Below, one piece after another: positions 10,603 through 23,900 of a stretch of DNA of 64,000 nucleotides. The notes under the pieces were generated by a model. It searched no databases and was not told where the DNA came from. It was given only the letters and a program-made list of their open reading frames with translations. The stretch covers positions 23,109,502 through 23,173,501 of the forward strand of contig OX453285.1 of assembly GCA_949710005.1 (NCBI GenBank). Direction: 5' to 3'. Each line of letters begins with the position of its first letter. Positions within the stretch are counted from its first letter, which is position 1. This DNA comes from Ricordea florida. Lineage: Eukaryota > Cnidaria > Anthozoa > Corallimorpharia > Ricordeidae. The translations under genes were made by a program, and so were the position numbers.

Positions 10603-13600
10603 TAATTTAAGGCCGTACCTGGTAATGGCCTGAAATTTCGAATTCAAAACTCAAAATCTCCGGCTTTATAGATGCACAATCGCAAACAGATGAGAAACAT
10701 TTTCCAACAAACCAGGAAGCGAAAGACAGTAATGACTAGTTTTAGTTGCATCCTGTTTTGTATTTGATACAGCCACTATATTATCTGATTATACCAATTC
10801 CGTGAATGCTAACACCAAGTTGAATTTGATCAGATTGCTGACTGTCGTTAATCGCATTATATCGGGTTGATCCAAAGGACGAAAGTAGTGTGATTTGTTT
10901 AATATACTTCTTTGAATTTATCGTATTTTTGCTGCAAAATTGATGTTTGGCTAACGAGAGAGTTGAAAAGTGAGCGGAATTAAGCAAACAAGAATACGAG
11001 AACACAGTTACTGAAGCTGTCTGTCGGCACATACCGACGGATGTATATAATGGACCCCTCAAAGCTCTTTATTGCCGTTCTAAGTAATCAACCGTCGTCG
11101 ACCCACAGGAAGTAAACATAGTTGTATTCTATTGTATTGTATTGGTATTGTTGCTTTTTCCTTGTTAGAATTTGTTATGAAGAATTTTATATTTTGTAGT
11201 TGTAAAGTAAGTTAAAAACAACTACAACTCGTAGTTTCTGAATGAGGTTCGCGAGTGACATCCGCTTAAGAAATTTCCGCCTAGGATTGTCTGTCTTTAC
11301 GTCTGAGGTCCTCTGCAGCTTGATCTAGGTTATGTTGTAACTAAACATCTATTTATCATCTTCACCATGTTCATTGTTGGTTACAGTTGGGGGGTTCACA
11401 GATTCAACTTTCCAGAGAAAGAAATAAGGTGACCAATTGGCTTGCCCAGTTTCCACTTTTCCTTGCAACGCTCGACTGCGATTCCGAGTGACGGCTGCGT
11501 CCAAATTAGCAATGTCAAGGTTCAGTGTGATGGTAACACCGCGCTTAAAACTGAACGTGACGAGAGCTGTACTAGTTCAGTACATTACAGATTACCCTAG
11601 ATGTTATACTTTTTAGCCTACACAACAACGGCGAAACCAGCCATTGCATTTTGTGCACCGAAAATCGTGCTAAACCTAGCTGAATAAATGGATCCGATAG
11701 CACACGTACCAGCACGTGAGTTTTAACAATGTCTAGCAATATTTTAAGTAAACTTAGTCTTCTAAGAGATGGGGCCGTTCATTGTAGCATACGTCTTGAA
11801 GCGTTTGAACTCGAAAAAGAGTTTCGTGGTTCGCGCTTTCTGAGCAGCAGCAATGGGGCAAATTCTTTTGAACAAGATCTGTTAGCATTAGTTATACTTA
11901 ACCATCACAACTGCATACTATTAGGCTAAAATTTGGGGCAGCCATATGTATATAGCTATGCTTTGGTTAGACCACAAATACCTAGACTAAGCGATCGAGA
12001 ATACTTACTGTTGGATCAACCTTGTCTAGCGAAATCCATGTGGAAGTGAAAGAGTGTCAGTGTGGCATGGTTAGTCAATCATTCACTACTTCCGTATTGA
12101 CTTGGTCACGTGGGGGGGCTCTTAAAAACCCGGAAGTGGATTTAAGTAATGATCAAGATCTTCCGCTTTTTGGAAACAAATGGTAGACAAAATAACTTGT
12201 TCGCGTTCCTAAGAAGTTTAAAAGTGTGGACTTCTTCCGATTAGGGTAATAGTTTTGTTTCTAGTACCGATTAGTTCAAACCGTTTACTATTGTTTCCTT
12301 GTAACCTTATTATAGGTGAAAAAGTCGCTCAGCTGCATTCGCTGAAACATAAATTTTCTGTCACGTACTGTCTTTGTTGTCTATTCTCGAACCCAATATG
12401 CATACAAACATCTCAACTGTATTAAATCTTCAAATTTTTTTCCTTAGAAACAGAAAAATGTGTACCGCTTATTTTTTCAGTGTAATGATATTCTCCTGCC
12501 TTATCTCAATATTTGGATCTTTCAGCTTTCAGTTTCTTCAGAAATTGGCATAATATTATCTATGGAGTAATCAATAGCTATTCAACTCTCGAAGGATCTA
12601 CCTTTTTACCCTCTGAAGGTTTTTTAAGCCTATGATGCAATGGCTCGAGAAGATATCTTCCGAATTCCGGCGGAAAGCGTTCAAAATGAATTAGTTAGTG
12701 ACAAGTTTACGAAGGAAAATTAATTGTGATTAAAGTTATTCAATGTTGAGTGAATACCACCACGATTCTGTTCTTGAAAACCGCTTTATATCGAGCATTT
12801 ATCAGAACTTTATCTATCCGCCAAACCGACAGACAGGCATTTACAGACAGGGAGTTTGCAACGTTCGATCCAGCATTTGTGATCACGTATTCTAGGTACA
12901 GCTAATTGGCGAGTATAACTTCCCGTTACTAATGCAGACAGTATTATGAAATCATTCTAAATATGGACCTTGATCCGAGCTAAGCCTTTCAGCCGCATTT
13001 TTCTAAATGTGCTCTTTCTGTTTTGTGCCGACAGCTTTCCGTAACCGCTCAGAAAGTCATCATGACAACATTTGAACTTTCGAATCACTGGAATTCAATT
13101 AGCGCCATCGGTGCCTTTTCTAATTCTAGACTAATGAAGCCATTTCCTAGTTACTGTGTACTTCAAAAACTCTGGGACTCGCAGAATTGTAATCAAATTT
13201 CACGGGTCTCGCAGTCTCGTTTTTTAGCGGTTATGTGCGTCTCGCAGTCTCGATTTTTATACGAAAGAGTCTCGCACTCAAAACACTTTGAAGTCTCGGT
13301 CTCTAAAAAGTCCAAATGTCTCGGGCTCACGAAGAAAAACGCTAGTCTCGCAAAATCTCGCATTTCCCATTCGCCACCCCTATAGTTAGGTTCCTTCTTC
13401 CGTGTTAATGATACTATTAGAAACCAATTTGAACATTCAAAAATCTTGAATGCAATGTGCTACATACGGCAAAGAAGTGAGCTAGTTGGTTTCAATCTTA
13501 AGCCTCCGAACTTGAAAATCGTTTTTGAGGTATTTTTCTTCTCCTTCTCACGAATAACCACATAACACCAAACTTAAGGCTCGTTCGTAAGTACATATAC

Positions 13601-14187
13601 AGCTAACTAACAGTTAACCGATAACTGAAACATGTTAGCAGCATTTAAGTTCCCTTTTTCCCAATAAAAAGAAATTATTTCTCACTAAGTAGTCACAAGA
13701 ACTAGTCTACCTTAGGCAGAAAGAAGCGTCACTGGAACAGCTCGACAGGAGGGCAGCTTTGAAGTTCCGTTTTCCCTGAATTCAGTTCACTAAAAACAGC
13801 TTCGACTGGATGTAATAATCAAGTGAGATTAGAACAACTGAAGTTCTTGAGAGGCGCGAGACGATCACGGACCATCCAACAAAAGCTAAGAGTGTTGCTC
13901 TTAGAAAGAGTCAGTTGGGCAGCTTAACATCTGTGCAAAACACCACTGTGTAGCTTGGGGTTTGGCGAGATTAACCTGATTCTGTGTATACACGTCAAGA
14001 AATTTACTGTAGGTTTACGTATTTACTTCCTGCTCTCGGAGTTAAAAAAAAGACTTCCTAATAGCGCGCTTATAATTAAGCCACGCCATGTTCCGTAAAG
14101 TTTTAATTTGTGCTTCAACTTTCTACTTCCTTATTTTTCAATTTGAACGCTGAAATCGAAGTCACCCTGCGACAATATGGGAACTCT
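10603..14187. other. No gene recognised
   Basis: A degenerate GTCTCGCAGTCTCG-type repeat occupies about 13165-13370 and accounts for the open frame there. A minus-strand open stretch at about 11345-11550 has no start codon and no recognised domain. Otherwise I see nothing. Confidence 0.5.
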
Positions 14188-14460
14188 GGGGGAGCAGGTT
14201 TGGCGCAGTGGTGAGAGCGCTCGCCTTCCACCAATGTGGCCCGGTGTCGATTCCCGGCCCCAGCATCATATGCGGGCTGAGTTTGTTGGTTCTCTACTCT
14301 GCTCCGAGAGGTTTTTCTGCGGGTACTCTGGTTTTCTCCTTTCCGTGAAAACCAACATTTGATTTGATTTGATTGATTTAATTTGATATGATTTGATTTC
14401 ATTTGTGCTTTACATTGTCCCCAATTAGTAAGTTAGCCCTAGATACAGTTGACACTCAAA
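14188..14460 (+). mobile_element. tRNA-derived SINE, family 1
   Basis: The tRNA-like head has an A box in TGGCGCAGTGGTGAGAGCGC and a B box in GTGTCGATTCCCGG. The body contains GAGTTTGTTGGTTCTCTACT and ends near CAGTTGACACTCAAA. A fuller copy lies at 42912-43180 and a diverged one at 27499-27680. The B box here has lost a base relative to the fuller copy. Confidence 0.8.
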
Positions 14461-14599
14461 AATGGGTTTCTGAAAAAAATTGATTGATGAGGTAACGTAT
14501 TGAGATGACAGAGAAGCTCACTAATGTTTGGAACGTCAGATTTTCTCTCATCTTACAATGGTATAGCGTACTTTTTTGTCTTTTAAATTCTCACAGATG

Positions 14600-14830
14600 A
14601 CGAATTTTTTTTTCGCTCACTGCTTGTGCAGGAATTTTTTTTTCAGGTGAACCCCTCTGCACGAATTTTTTTTACTACGTGTGAAAAAGTCACAATTGGA
14701 CCTTCCTTCTGCATGAATTTTTTTTTTACCTTCTTCTTTGCATGGATTTTTTTCTTGGCATTTTCCCTTGCATGAATTTTTTTTGTTTTTTTTTTCCCCA
14801 CCCCCCATCACTGTTCTAATGGTCCGTCCC
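14600..14830. mobile_element. PIF/Harbinger-like MITE, 5'-truncated
   Basis: Same family as 10301-10599. The right end ATGGTCCGTCCC followed by TTA is present, but the left terminal repeat is missing. The interior GAATTTTTTT blocks are conserved. Confidence 0.75.
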
Positions 14831-14833
14831 TTA

Positions 14834-16549
14834 TCTTGCAGTCGCACTCAACCGGAAATCCTGCCTATTACTGAAAAATACCTTCCACGATGATGCTGAC
14901 ACTCTTTCCAACAAGCTTTCGATAAACATTAGAAACACGATGGACCGTAACGTTTATAGCAGAGACGTTCAAGTTAAGGCCGCTCCCTACTGTCTGAGGC
15001 TATGACCGCTAAATTATTTCAACTCTGAATATGTATGTACGAGTATACAGTTTAGTTTTAAGCATTTATTAATTTTCAATTTTTGCATAATTCAATACTT
15101 AACAGTGGCAACTGTAATTACATGTACTTCAAGTACACAACATAGTATTTGACATTTATCAACTTTTTTTAACTATTATGTTGGTTTGATCAATTGGTAA
15201 ATGTAGATCGAGCTAGTATGCAGAGAGGTTACTAATAAACCATTTGTTATTATAAATATTACATTCTTTTTTACGATTTCTTCTCTTTGTTTGCTGTTTT
15301 TCTTCCTTTGAAAGAGGCATGTGTATCACTTTATAAGATATATTTTTATTCATCGATTTAATTTCCTTGTTTTGACTTCTCTTCTTATCTGAGAAAAAAA
15401 TGTCAGCTTCGAAACGAACTTAATCAAAGATTGGGCACTTAGAATATTCGACCATTTGTATAAATAAAGATTGTCTTCCGATATGAATAGGAACACATTC
15501 TACAGAAGTTGATAAAAATAGCTCCTAATTCAGTTTTTAGACTTAACAGCAAAACCTATTTGTGCATAACCCAAATAAATTCAAACTTTTGAAATATCTT
15601 TTGTGTAATTTAACCCTGCATTCATGAATGTTACAAAAAAAAATAAGAATATCTGTTTGATAGCTAATCCGTCCCCTTGAAAAAAATTAAATTGTGATTG
15701 GCATTACTTAAAAGTTTACATAAAAAAAAACTCTTAACGGTTCGAAAAATTCGCGATGGTGACTTCGTAGTTACTATGATTGGTGTTCTGTTCTACTTTT
15801 GCATTGACTTACTACTTGTGCTAACTGAAGTTAAAAAGAATAGGGAAGGATATAACTTAGGTAGCATTTGATTACTTTAATGTTAAAGAATTCAAGTGAA
15901 TGGACGAGATAAGCAATATTTGAACGCAAATCAAGTTGGTCGACCAAGAGTCGCTTACAGTTTTAGGAGTAATGCAATTTTCAACGAGTTGCCACATTCC
16001 GAGACAATTCTTTGAACAAACAGTACAAAGGCAATGAGCTTTTATCTCGTCGACTCGATTCTTATTGGTTCACGAGAGCAGCGATCAAATCAGGCTCTCT
16101 CTTAAAATACGCATGGGTTTAATGACGTAGAAATGAAAACATTTGGGCTTATACAGGTGCGAGTGCAACCAGAGCAAGATTTCCAATCTTTGTTGCCTAC
16201 GCCGAAAAGTTTTATATCTCCGTGCGTTGAGATACACACGTGCAGCTTAACAAGTGAAACAGTTTTCGAAACGTTTCTAAGACTAATTCTTGAAACGTAA
16301 GCGCAGGTTGGGCTTGGTTTGGTTCTGACTTATTAGTGAACATGTACTGATGTGATTTCAAGTATACGATACTCCAAGGGTTAGCGGAAATTACACAGAG
16401 CGACAGTATAAAAATTGTAGTAACGGTTTTCAGATATTTTAGAGTTCATTTCGAGTTTTAAGCGGAGGGTTAGCTTGAGCTGCTTGAGAGGAAAAAACTG
16501 GCCGGTTATTGTGGATAACAACGCTAATCGAGGAATCTTCCAGACAAAG
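14834..16549. other. Upstream region of transporter A; no gene recognised
   Basis: AT-rich sequence with no tandem repeat. It should hold the promoter and any 5' untranslated exon of the transporter that starts at 16550, but I cannot point to a convincing core promoter. Confidence 0.4.
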
Positions 16550-19500
16550 ATGAGGGTTGGGCTTGAATCATCCTCCGATGAGGAAGAACCACTCTTCGAT
16601 ATGGAGGACATCGAAGACAGGACTTTTCAAAAACCGGATTTTTCACTGTGGCAACGTTTTTCGATTGCTGTCAAAAAACTCGGAGAAGACAGAAACAGTT
16701 TGAAATCCACGCTATGTTATTGTGGTGTTTTCATGGTCTTCGGAATGTCCGATGAAATTCTCGGCCCGACTTTGTTGGAGCTGAAATGTTTAAGCGGAAA
16801 ATCCATCACAGTCATGAGTATTTTGTTCTTCGTTCACGATCTCTGCAACGTTTTCGGGTCAACCTCGGGCGGATATCTAGTTGATCGGTAAGAGATTCAT
16901 TCATTCAGAAAGTTTCTATTGACCGTGCATTGAGAGTATCTAACTGCAATCCCCATTTGATGGTTTTCATAGTTCAACATTACTAGAAAGCTTATAATAC
17001 TTTTACTTTGTACTGGAAATTTTTTAGATAGGTTAATTATTCTCTGCAAATTTTTAATTCTATGCTCTCACAACGCAGTAAATTTTACATTCTTTTGTGG
17101 TTTACGGTTTAGATCAGCTCACCTGATAGAAATTTACGTCATTAAGTGCAATTCAAATTTCTTATGCTAAACTGCCGCCGTAAACTCCATGCACAAAATT
17201 AAGCAACTTCTAATATTTTGATTCTTTCTGATTATAATTCTCTTTTCGTATAGGTTATTACCGGCCGCTTTCGAAAAGTGTAGTAAGGGTCGATTCATTT
17301 TACGGTCACGTTGCAAGTTACTATGGGTGGAATAAATTGAGTCAGAAATCGGAATTTTTTCTGGTTGGCTCTTGCGACAAAATTTCGCACTGAAAGTATT
17401 CATTTCTTTCAAGAATACATTTGTTTTCGGCAATCCAGTGAGCTGACTTCTTCTTCTGAATCATGAATGCGATTTTCGTTTGCATAATTTACAACTTACT
17501 GAAAACTATGAAACAAGAGATTTTGACGCTTATAAAATCTATTAAATTGGTGAAATATTTAGCAACACTACTAAAATACGAACTATATAGAATTTTGATA
17601 AAGTGTGAGGAAACAAGCGCGAACTGAGCTAAAATTGTTACGGTTAGCGGTTTTGGCATACACATCTCAAGCTCAAAACTCTCGTTCTTTCGAGGGTGTT
17701 GTTACTCTATTGTGAAGTGATCTTCACGCTTAGAGATGAAAACAAAAACATCGTCGCTTTTTAGTTTTCAAGCCAGAAAATTTCCAACTATGAATTAAAA
17801 ATTTACGATTTCTGGAGCAATTTCGTATGAATGACAAAAAAACTTCGGTTTCCATTCTTCTCAACATCCTGTCGCAAACAAACAAGTAAACCGCGCGACA
17901 AAGTTATCAGTCTATTTGGCAAGCAAATCTGTTAAGCCCTAATTCAAAGAATTTTCAAATCAAAGTTAGTTTTCGTGTCGGACGCAAGCCCTTATTTAAA
18001 CTATCTTTTGTTACACAGTGAATATTATCGTACATATTTTTAACTCCTGTAGATAATGAAATGTTTCTACTGTCTGTGATCCGAATTGCGTTGAACAGTT
18101 TGGTGTTTTTGATTCGAGAGCAAGAAAAACAAACCATTGTGTTTTGAACCAAGAAAAGCGTCAAAACATGTTTTGCGTTCTTTAATTATTTTCCATCTGT
18201 CTCGAGTTTATTAATTCCCGGAATTGTATAGCAGGTCCTAATTAAACAATCTGATAATTGGAGGGAAACAATCTAGCTTGATGTAGCAAGTTTCATCACA
18301 ATTATGAAAACTTTGCGAAACGGATTCTTGTTTGTCCGGTTTGCGAGTTGCAGTAACTAAACGCAAATCTATATAATTAGCAAGTGTTTACTTAACACTC
18401 TCGGCTGGAAATAATCTCAATTTATCTCTGCAAATAATATCCAACCTTTCATAAACACTGGAGGTCGAAGCGAATCCACCTATCATACTGACTACGAAGA
18501 AAATTTTATTTTGTTAACTGTTTCTATACTCTCGTTACATTCCGTTTTAGTTACAAACTACTTGCGCCTAATGAAATCACGAAAAATAACAAATTGAACA
18601 CAAAACTCAAAACATTTTATTAGAAAAAGCTAATTTCGAACTAAACGTGCCAAAGTTATTAGCTGGATTGTATCGTAGGTTCTTAACCCTTTAAGCCCCG
18701 AGGGGTCTCCCTGGGACGAGTAAAATCGTCTGGCGTTAGCCAGAGTAAAATCTGTAAAGACACTATCGGGGCTTAAAGGGTTAAACGTTAGAATCCAACT
18801 GTATTATAAAACAAACAGTATCACAGTACAGTACTGTTCAGTAGCTTTTCAAAGAATGGTCACACTATATTGTTTGATCCACAGATGTTAAAGTTAGAAC
18901 CACACTGTATAGTAAAACAAACCATGAGAAAATGACGAAAATGAGAAACTGTACCACAGTACAGTACTGTTCAGTAGCTTTTCAAAGAAGAGTCACACTG
19001 CATGGTTTGATCCACAGATGAAAAAGTTAGAACCACGCTGTAAAGTTAAACAAACAGTACCACAGTACAGTAATGTTCAGTAGCTTTACAAAGAATAGTC
19101 ACACTGCATGGTTTTATCCACAGATGAAAAAGTTAGAACCACACTGTAAAGTTAAACAAACAGTACCACAGTACAGTACTGTGTCAGTAGCTTTACAAAG
19201 AATGGTCACACTGCATGGTTTGATCCACAGATGAAAAAGTTAGAACCACACTGTAAAGTTAAACAAACAGTACCACAGTACAGTAATGTTCAGTAGCTTT
19301 ACAAAGAATGGTCACACTGCATGGTTTTATCCACAGATGAAAAAGTTAGAACCACACTGTAAAGTTAAACAAACAGTACCACAGTACAGTACTGTTCAGT
19401 AGCTTTACAAAGAATGGTCACACTGCATGGTTTGATCCACAGATGGAAGTGTTAGAGAGAGGGATGGCATTACCTCCTCCAGGCTCGATTGATTATCATT

Positions 19501-20919
19501 ATTATTATTATTTTCCTTTACAGCCACCCCTCAAATAATGATTATAGGCCGGGGGTCAGAAATAGATGTTAACAGCATTTCAGAAATATTGCGCTTAAAT
19601 TTAATTACATCTATAAAACCAGATAAGAATAGGCTTTCTGGGAGTGAGTTCCACTGGTTGATTGTTCTGGGAAAAAAGGAGAGTTTGTAAGCTTGAGTTC
19701 GGCAGGTTATCTGATTAAAAATATGATGTTTAGTTTGCCTGCTCCTCCTAGTTGGTTTTGTCAGATTTGCTCTGGCAGAATCAACAGAAACAAGATTATT
19801 TACTATTTTATACAATAGCACAACGCGAGAAATTGTTCTTCTCTTCTTAAGAGTGTCCCATCCAAGTGTTTTTATCCGTGATATCTGTGACACTATCCAG
19901 TGGGTGGTGTCGTGAGAGGACCCACCGTGCAGCGCGCCTTTGTACCATTTCTTGATGAAACGCCTTTCTTTTCAGGTTTAAACCAAATATACTACTCACG
20001 ATTGCCTTGGGCTTGAGTGCCATGTGCATCATCGCAATACCACTGAGCCGAATCTATGTCATCATGCTGTTCTTGGCGGGAATATTTGGCGGGTGTTTTG
20101 GTGCTACTGACACTTTTACCACTGTGCAGCTGATTCGTATGTACGGCAAACAGGTCAGGTTTATATGACCCACCAATTTCGATTTACATTAACAGTACAT
20201 TAACTGTAGTGCGTTAACTATAGTACATTAACTGTAGTATACGGGGGTTATGTCCAAAAGAAGCATAATTTACAACGCGAAATACCAAAAGCACTCACTT
20301 GCCTAAATTACTCCATATGCGTTTATCATGTGGCTGGTTCTGCGAGCGGACAATATGGAGCGAATCCCTGAGTTCTGATTGGCTACTGAGGTCGCAAGAT
20401 GGGCCTATCTTATCTGCTCAGGAATGCCTGCTCTACCCTCGAAACAAAGCAAAACAAAATGGCCATGTAATAAAGTCTTTATCGATCAAGCCGCTTTACC
20501 CATGTATATCGTGACATGCTTATCTATATATACATCCAATATTGCTTAACTTGCGGGTTACATAACAGCCGTTCTCACGCTTTTACACACTCGCATTGGC
20601 ATGCTTCGCACTACAGTAACTGAGAAACAGAATAGTAGCTGTCAAAGTAACTGAGAAGGTGCTCTATCCAAGTTAGATTCCTACACTTGTAATCGATTCT
20701 CTATGAGGAAGTGTTTTTCTGTTTAAAAGTTCAGAGAGGTCTTCGTTCTCATGTTTGAAGGCATACATGCTCTACCTAGAGATTTTCCAACATCACGTGT
20801 TTGCAATTACCTGCTGTGTAAAAAAACCGCCGACCGGTTAGCTCAGTTGGTAGAGCACCGGACTGACGTGCGGGAGGTTGCGGGTTCAAACCCCGGCCGG
20901 ACCAACACTCAGGGCCTTA

Positions 20920-20953
<34 letters not shown>

Positions 20954-23900
20954 GACATCTGTAAATGGTTAGACTTTCAAGTTTTCTCGGATAAGGACGA
21001 TAAACCGTAGGACCCGTCTCACAACACTTGTTCCTAATAATCTGTGGGACGTTAAAGAACCCACACACTGTTCGAAAAGAGTAGGGGACGTAGTTCCCGG
21101 TGTGGTGGTCTATCTCTACGTCTGGTTTCATGTGACAATTCATGCATGGGTTGGGTGGGTGTGTGAGATCATTTATGGACTAATAGCGACAGCCGGACGC
21201 GCCTTTACATGCTGACGTCCGATCTCACCCAATAGAAGTGTAAAGCGCCTTTGAACATATTCATATGAAAAAGTGCGCTATATAAATTCATTATCATTAA
21301 AATTCATTATCATTAAATTAAACGTGTATTTTTTTAGAAACACATTTACTGTTTAATTTAGTCAGCCAAAAATGCAGGGTTAAATAGCTTTCAACCGTGG
21401 AATTATTACTTTCTTGACCTAAGCGTGGGTTACCTAAAGCTAAAAGTCTTTGGTGTGCTCACACTAATGTTCTATTTTGTACTGTCTTTTTCAGGTTTCG
21501 CCGTATCTACAGGTGAGAAGTTTACCATATTTTTGTTTCCTTGAAAAGCCGATCCATCTATAGTGTGACATGATTATCAAAACACAGCCTTGCCCAATCA
21601 CCCCCTGAAGACCCTAGACAGGAGTGTCGAAGTGTCGACTGAGTCGGTGAATTGAAACTTTTTAAGTTTCAAATCAGCGTAGCATCAACTGTGACTAACA
21701 GGCCATTTTGCAGTTTTTTTCCTGAGGAACCTAGCCTTTAATTGAATGGAAGCGAGGCTGCAGGTGACCTTGCTTCGTTACAAACCTCACTGCCTTTCTT
21801 GTGCAAATCACATTATTTACATATGAAGAACAGGAACATTGTAACAAAACAAGGTCACCTGCAGCCTCAGTTCCATTCGAGGCCAGGGTACTAAGCAAAT
21901 AACTGCAGAATGGTCCGTTGTCCACCCGGTTGTAATGTGCAATTTCCTTTTGACTACAACAATTTCCTTTATTTGTTTCTTGCATCCTGGTTACACTGAA
22001 GGCGGAAAACTTAACGTAAAAATATATTTATAAGACAATTGTATTGCCAATTTGTGAATAAAACCATGTCACTTCCAGCCTCAATTCCATTCAAAGGCCA
22101 GGGCACTGAGCACATTAGTGTCACATGATATCTTTCGAGTATGCCTTACATTAAAAGCAACCTTATATTCTCTCCCAGGCCCTGCACTTCTCGTACGGTG
22201 TAGGAGGGTTCTTGAGCCCGCTGATCGCTCAGCCTTTTCTGCGGCAACGCTGTGTACTCGTGGTGAACTACACGACCATCATCGATGAATGGCCCTATGC
22301 TAACTCCACTTCCGGTATTGACAATACAACTCACATTGTGCACACCCAAGAAGAGATGCACCGTGACACGCATGTCAGGTGGGCCTATTGGATCGTGGCT
22401 TTATTGCACGTGAGTATGAACGCATGTATGCCACGGGAGGGGAAGGGAGAGAGGAAGATAAGCCTTGCTCTTTTACTACAAGATTTGGTGGAAAAGGTAC
22501 TCCTTTCAAAGATCCATCTCCAAAAGGAAGAAAAAGAGAGAACCACAGTATACAGTAATAGCAGTAGTACCACAGTACAGTACTGTTCAGTAGCTTTACA
22601 AAGAATGGTCACACTGCATGGTTTGATACACAGATGAAAAAGATAAAACCACACTGTATAGTAAAACAAACAGTACCTCAGTACAGTACTTTTTAGTAGC
22701 TTTCTAAAGAATTGTCACCCAGCACGATTTGATCCACAGATGGAAAAGTGAGAACCACACTGTATAGTAAAACAAACAGTACCACAGTACAGTACTGTCT
22801 AGAAACTTTCCAGAATGTGGTCACACAGCATGGTTAGCTTTTCAAAGAGTGGTCACACTGCATGGTTTGATCCACAGATGAAAAAGTTAGAACCACACTG
22901 TATAGTAAAACAAACAGAACCACAGTACAGTACTGGTCAGTAGCGTTCCAAAGAATGGTCACACTGCATGGTTTGATCCACAGATGAAAACGTTAGAACC
23001 ACACTGTATAGTAAAACAAACAGTACCACAGTACAGTACTGTTCAGTAGCTTTACAAAGAATAGTCACACTGCATGGTTTTATCCACAGATGAAAAAGAT
23101 TGAACCACACTGTATAGTAAAACAAACAGTACCACAGTACAGTACTGTTCAGTAGCGTTTCGTCGCCATTTACGTTTCAAGTTTCTCTACTTTTCTTTAG
23201 CTGCCGGTTATATTTGGTTTGTTGTGGTTGATGTTTACTCGAAAGTTGGCAAGAATCATTGGTACTCTGAAGAAGAACGAACATGAGATGTACGACGAAC
23301 AGAGACTCAACAACCCGGGTGAGTAGTACATATGTTTGTGTTAAAGTTCAGAGAGATTGTTAAATGCAACTCCTAATATATATATAGTTAATCCGTTTTG
23401 GATAAACAGTGAATCCAAAGAGGCCTTCAAATCAAACGAAATATAAAAAATTCACATATATTTTCGTTTGTTAAATATTCAATACTTATCTCTTTCCCCA
23501 GGTTATAACCATCATATCGTGACCCTGTACTTGAACGGATATCCACCGTGGATTAAAGTGTTCGGTGATGACCAGAAGCCCCGAGTGGTTGTAGTGACAG
23601 TACTGACGTCACTGATCTTGCTTCTTTACGACGGATTGATGGTATGTTGCGTGACACTTAAGACCTATCAATGCTGGGTCGCCCAAGTCAACTATTTCTT
23701 GTCATGTCACACAATGAACTTAGTGAGTCATCTAAGAGTTGGTGTATCATTTTGTTCTCTGTTGTTAGGCGACATTTGGAGCTTATGTGTATTCATACGC
23801 TGTCAAGGGCGCGGTCCATATCAAGCCAAGTCACGCCGCTTATCTGAACTCTCTCTTCTGGGTGAGTCACGATACGTGAAACCAGTTTCACTTATTTTTA

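Noticed and set aside
10239-10610. 123-codon frame with Phe-rich blocks
   Set aside because: It is the interior of a Harbinger-like MITE and begins in unrelated flank.
13023-13385. 120-codon open frame with SQSRFL-like repeats
   Set aside because: Lies on a degenerate GTCTCGCAGTCTCG repeat and has no ATG-context or domain support.
16475-16549. Upstream extension of transporter A exon 1
   Set aside because: The frame is open, but the first codon is TTG and no ATG occurs before 16550.
20829-20904. Apparent tRNA gene (A and B box, CCA-like end)
   Set aside because: The same head with the same downstream body occurs at 33525, so it is the 5' part of a SINE; the acceptor stem is also not convincing.
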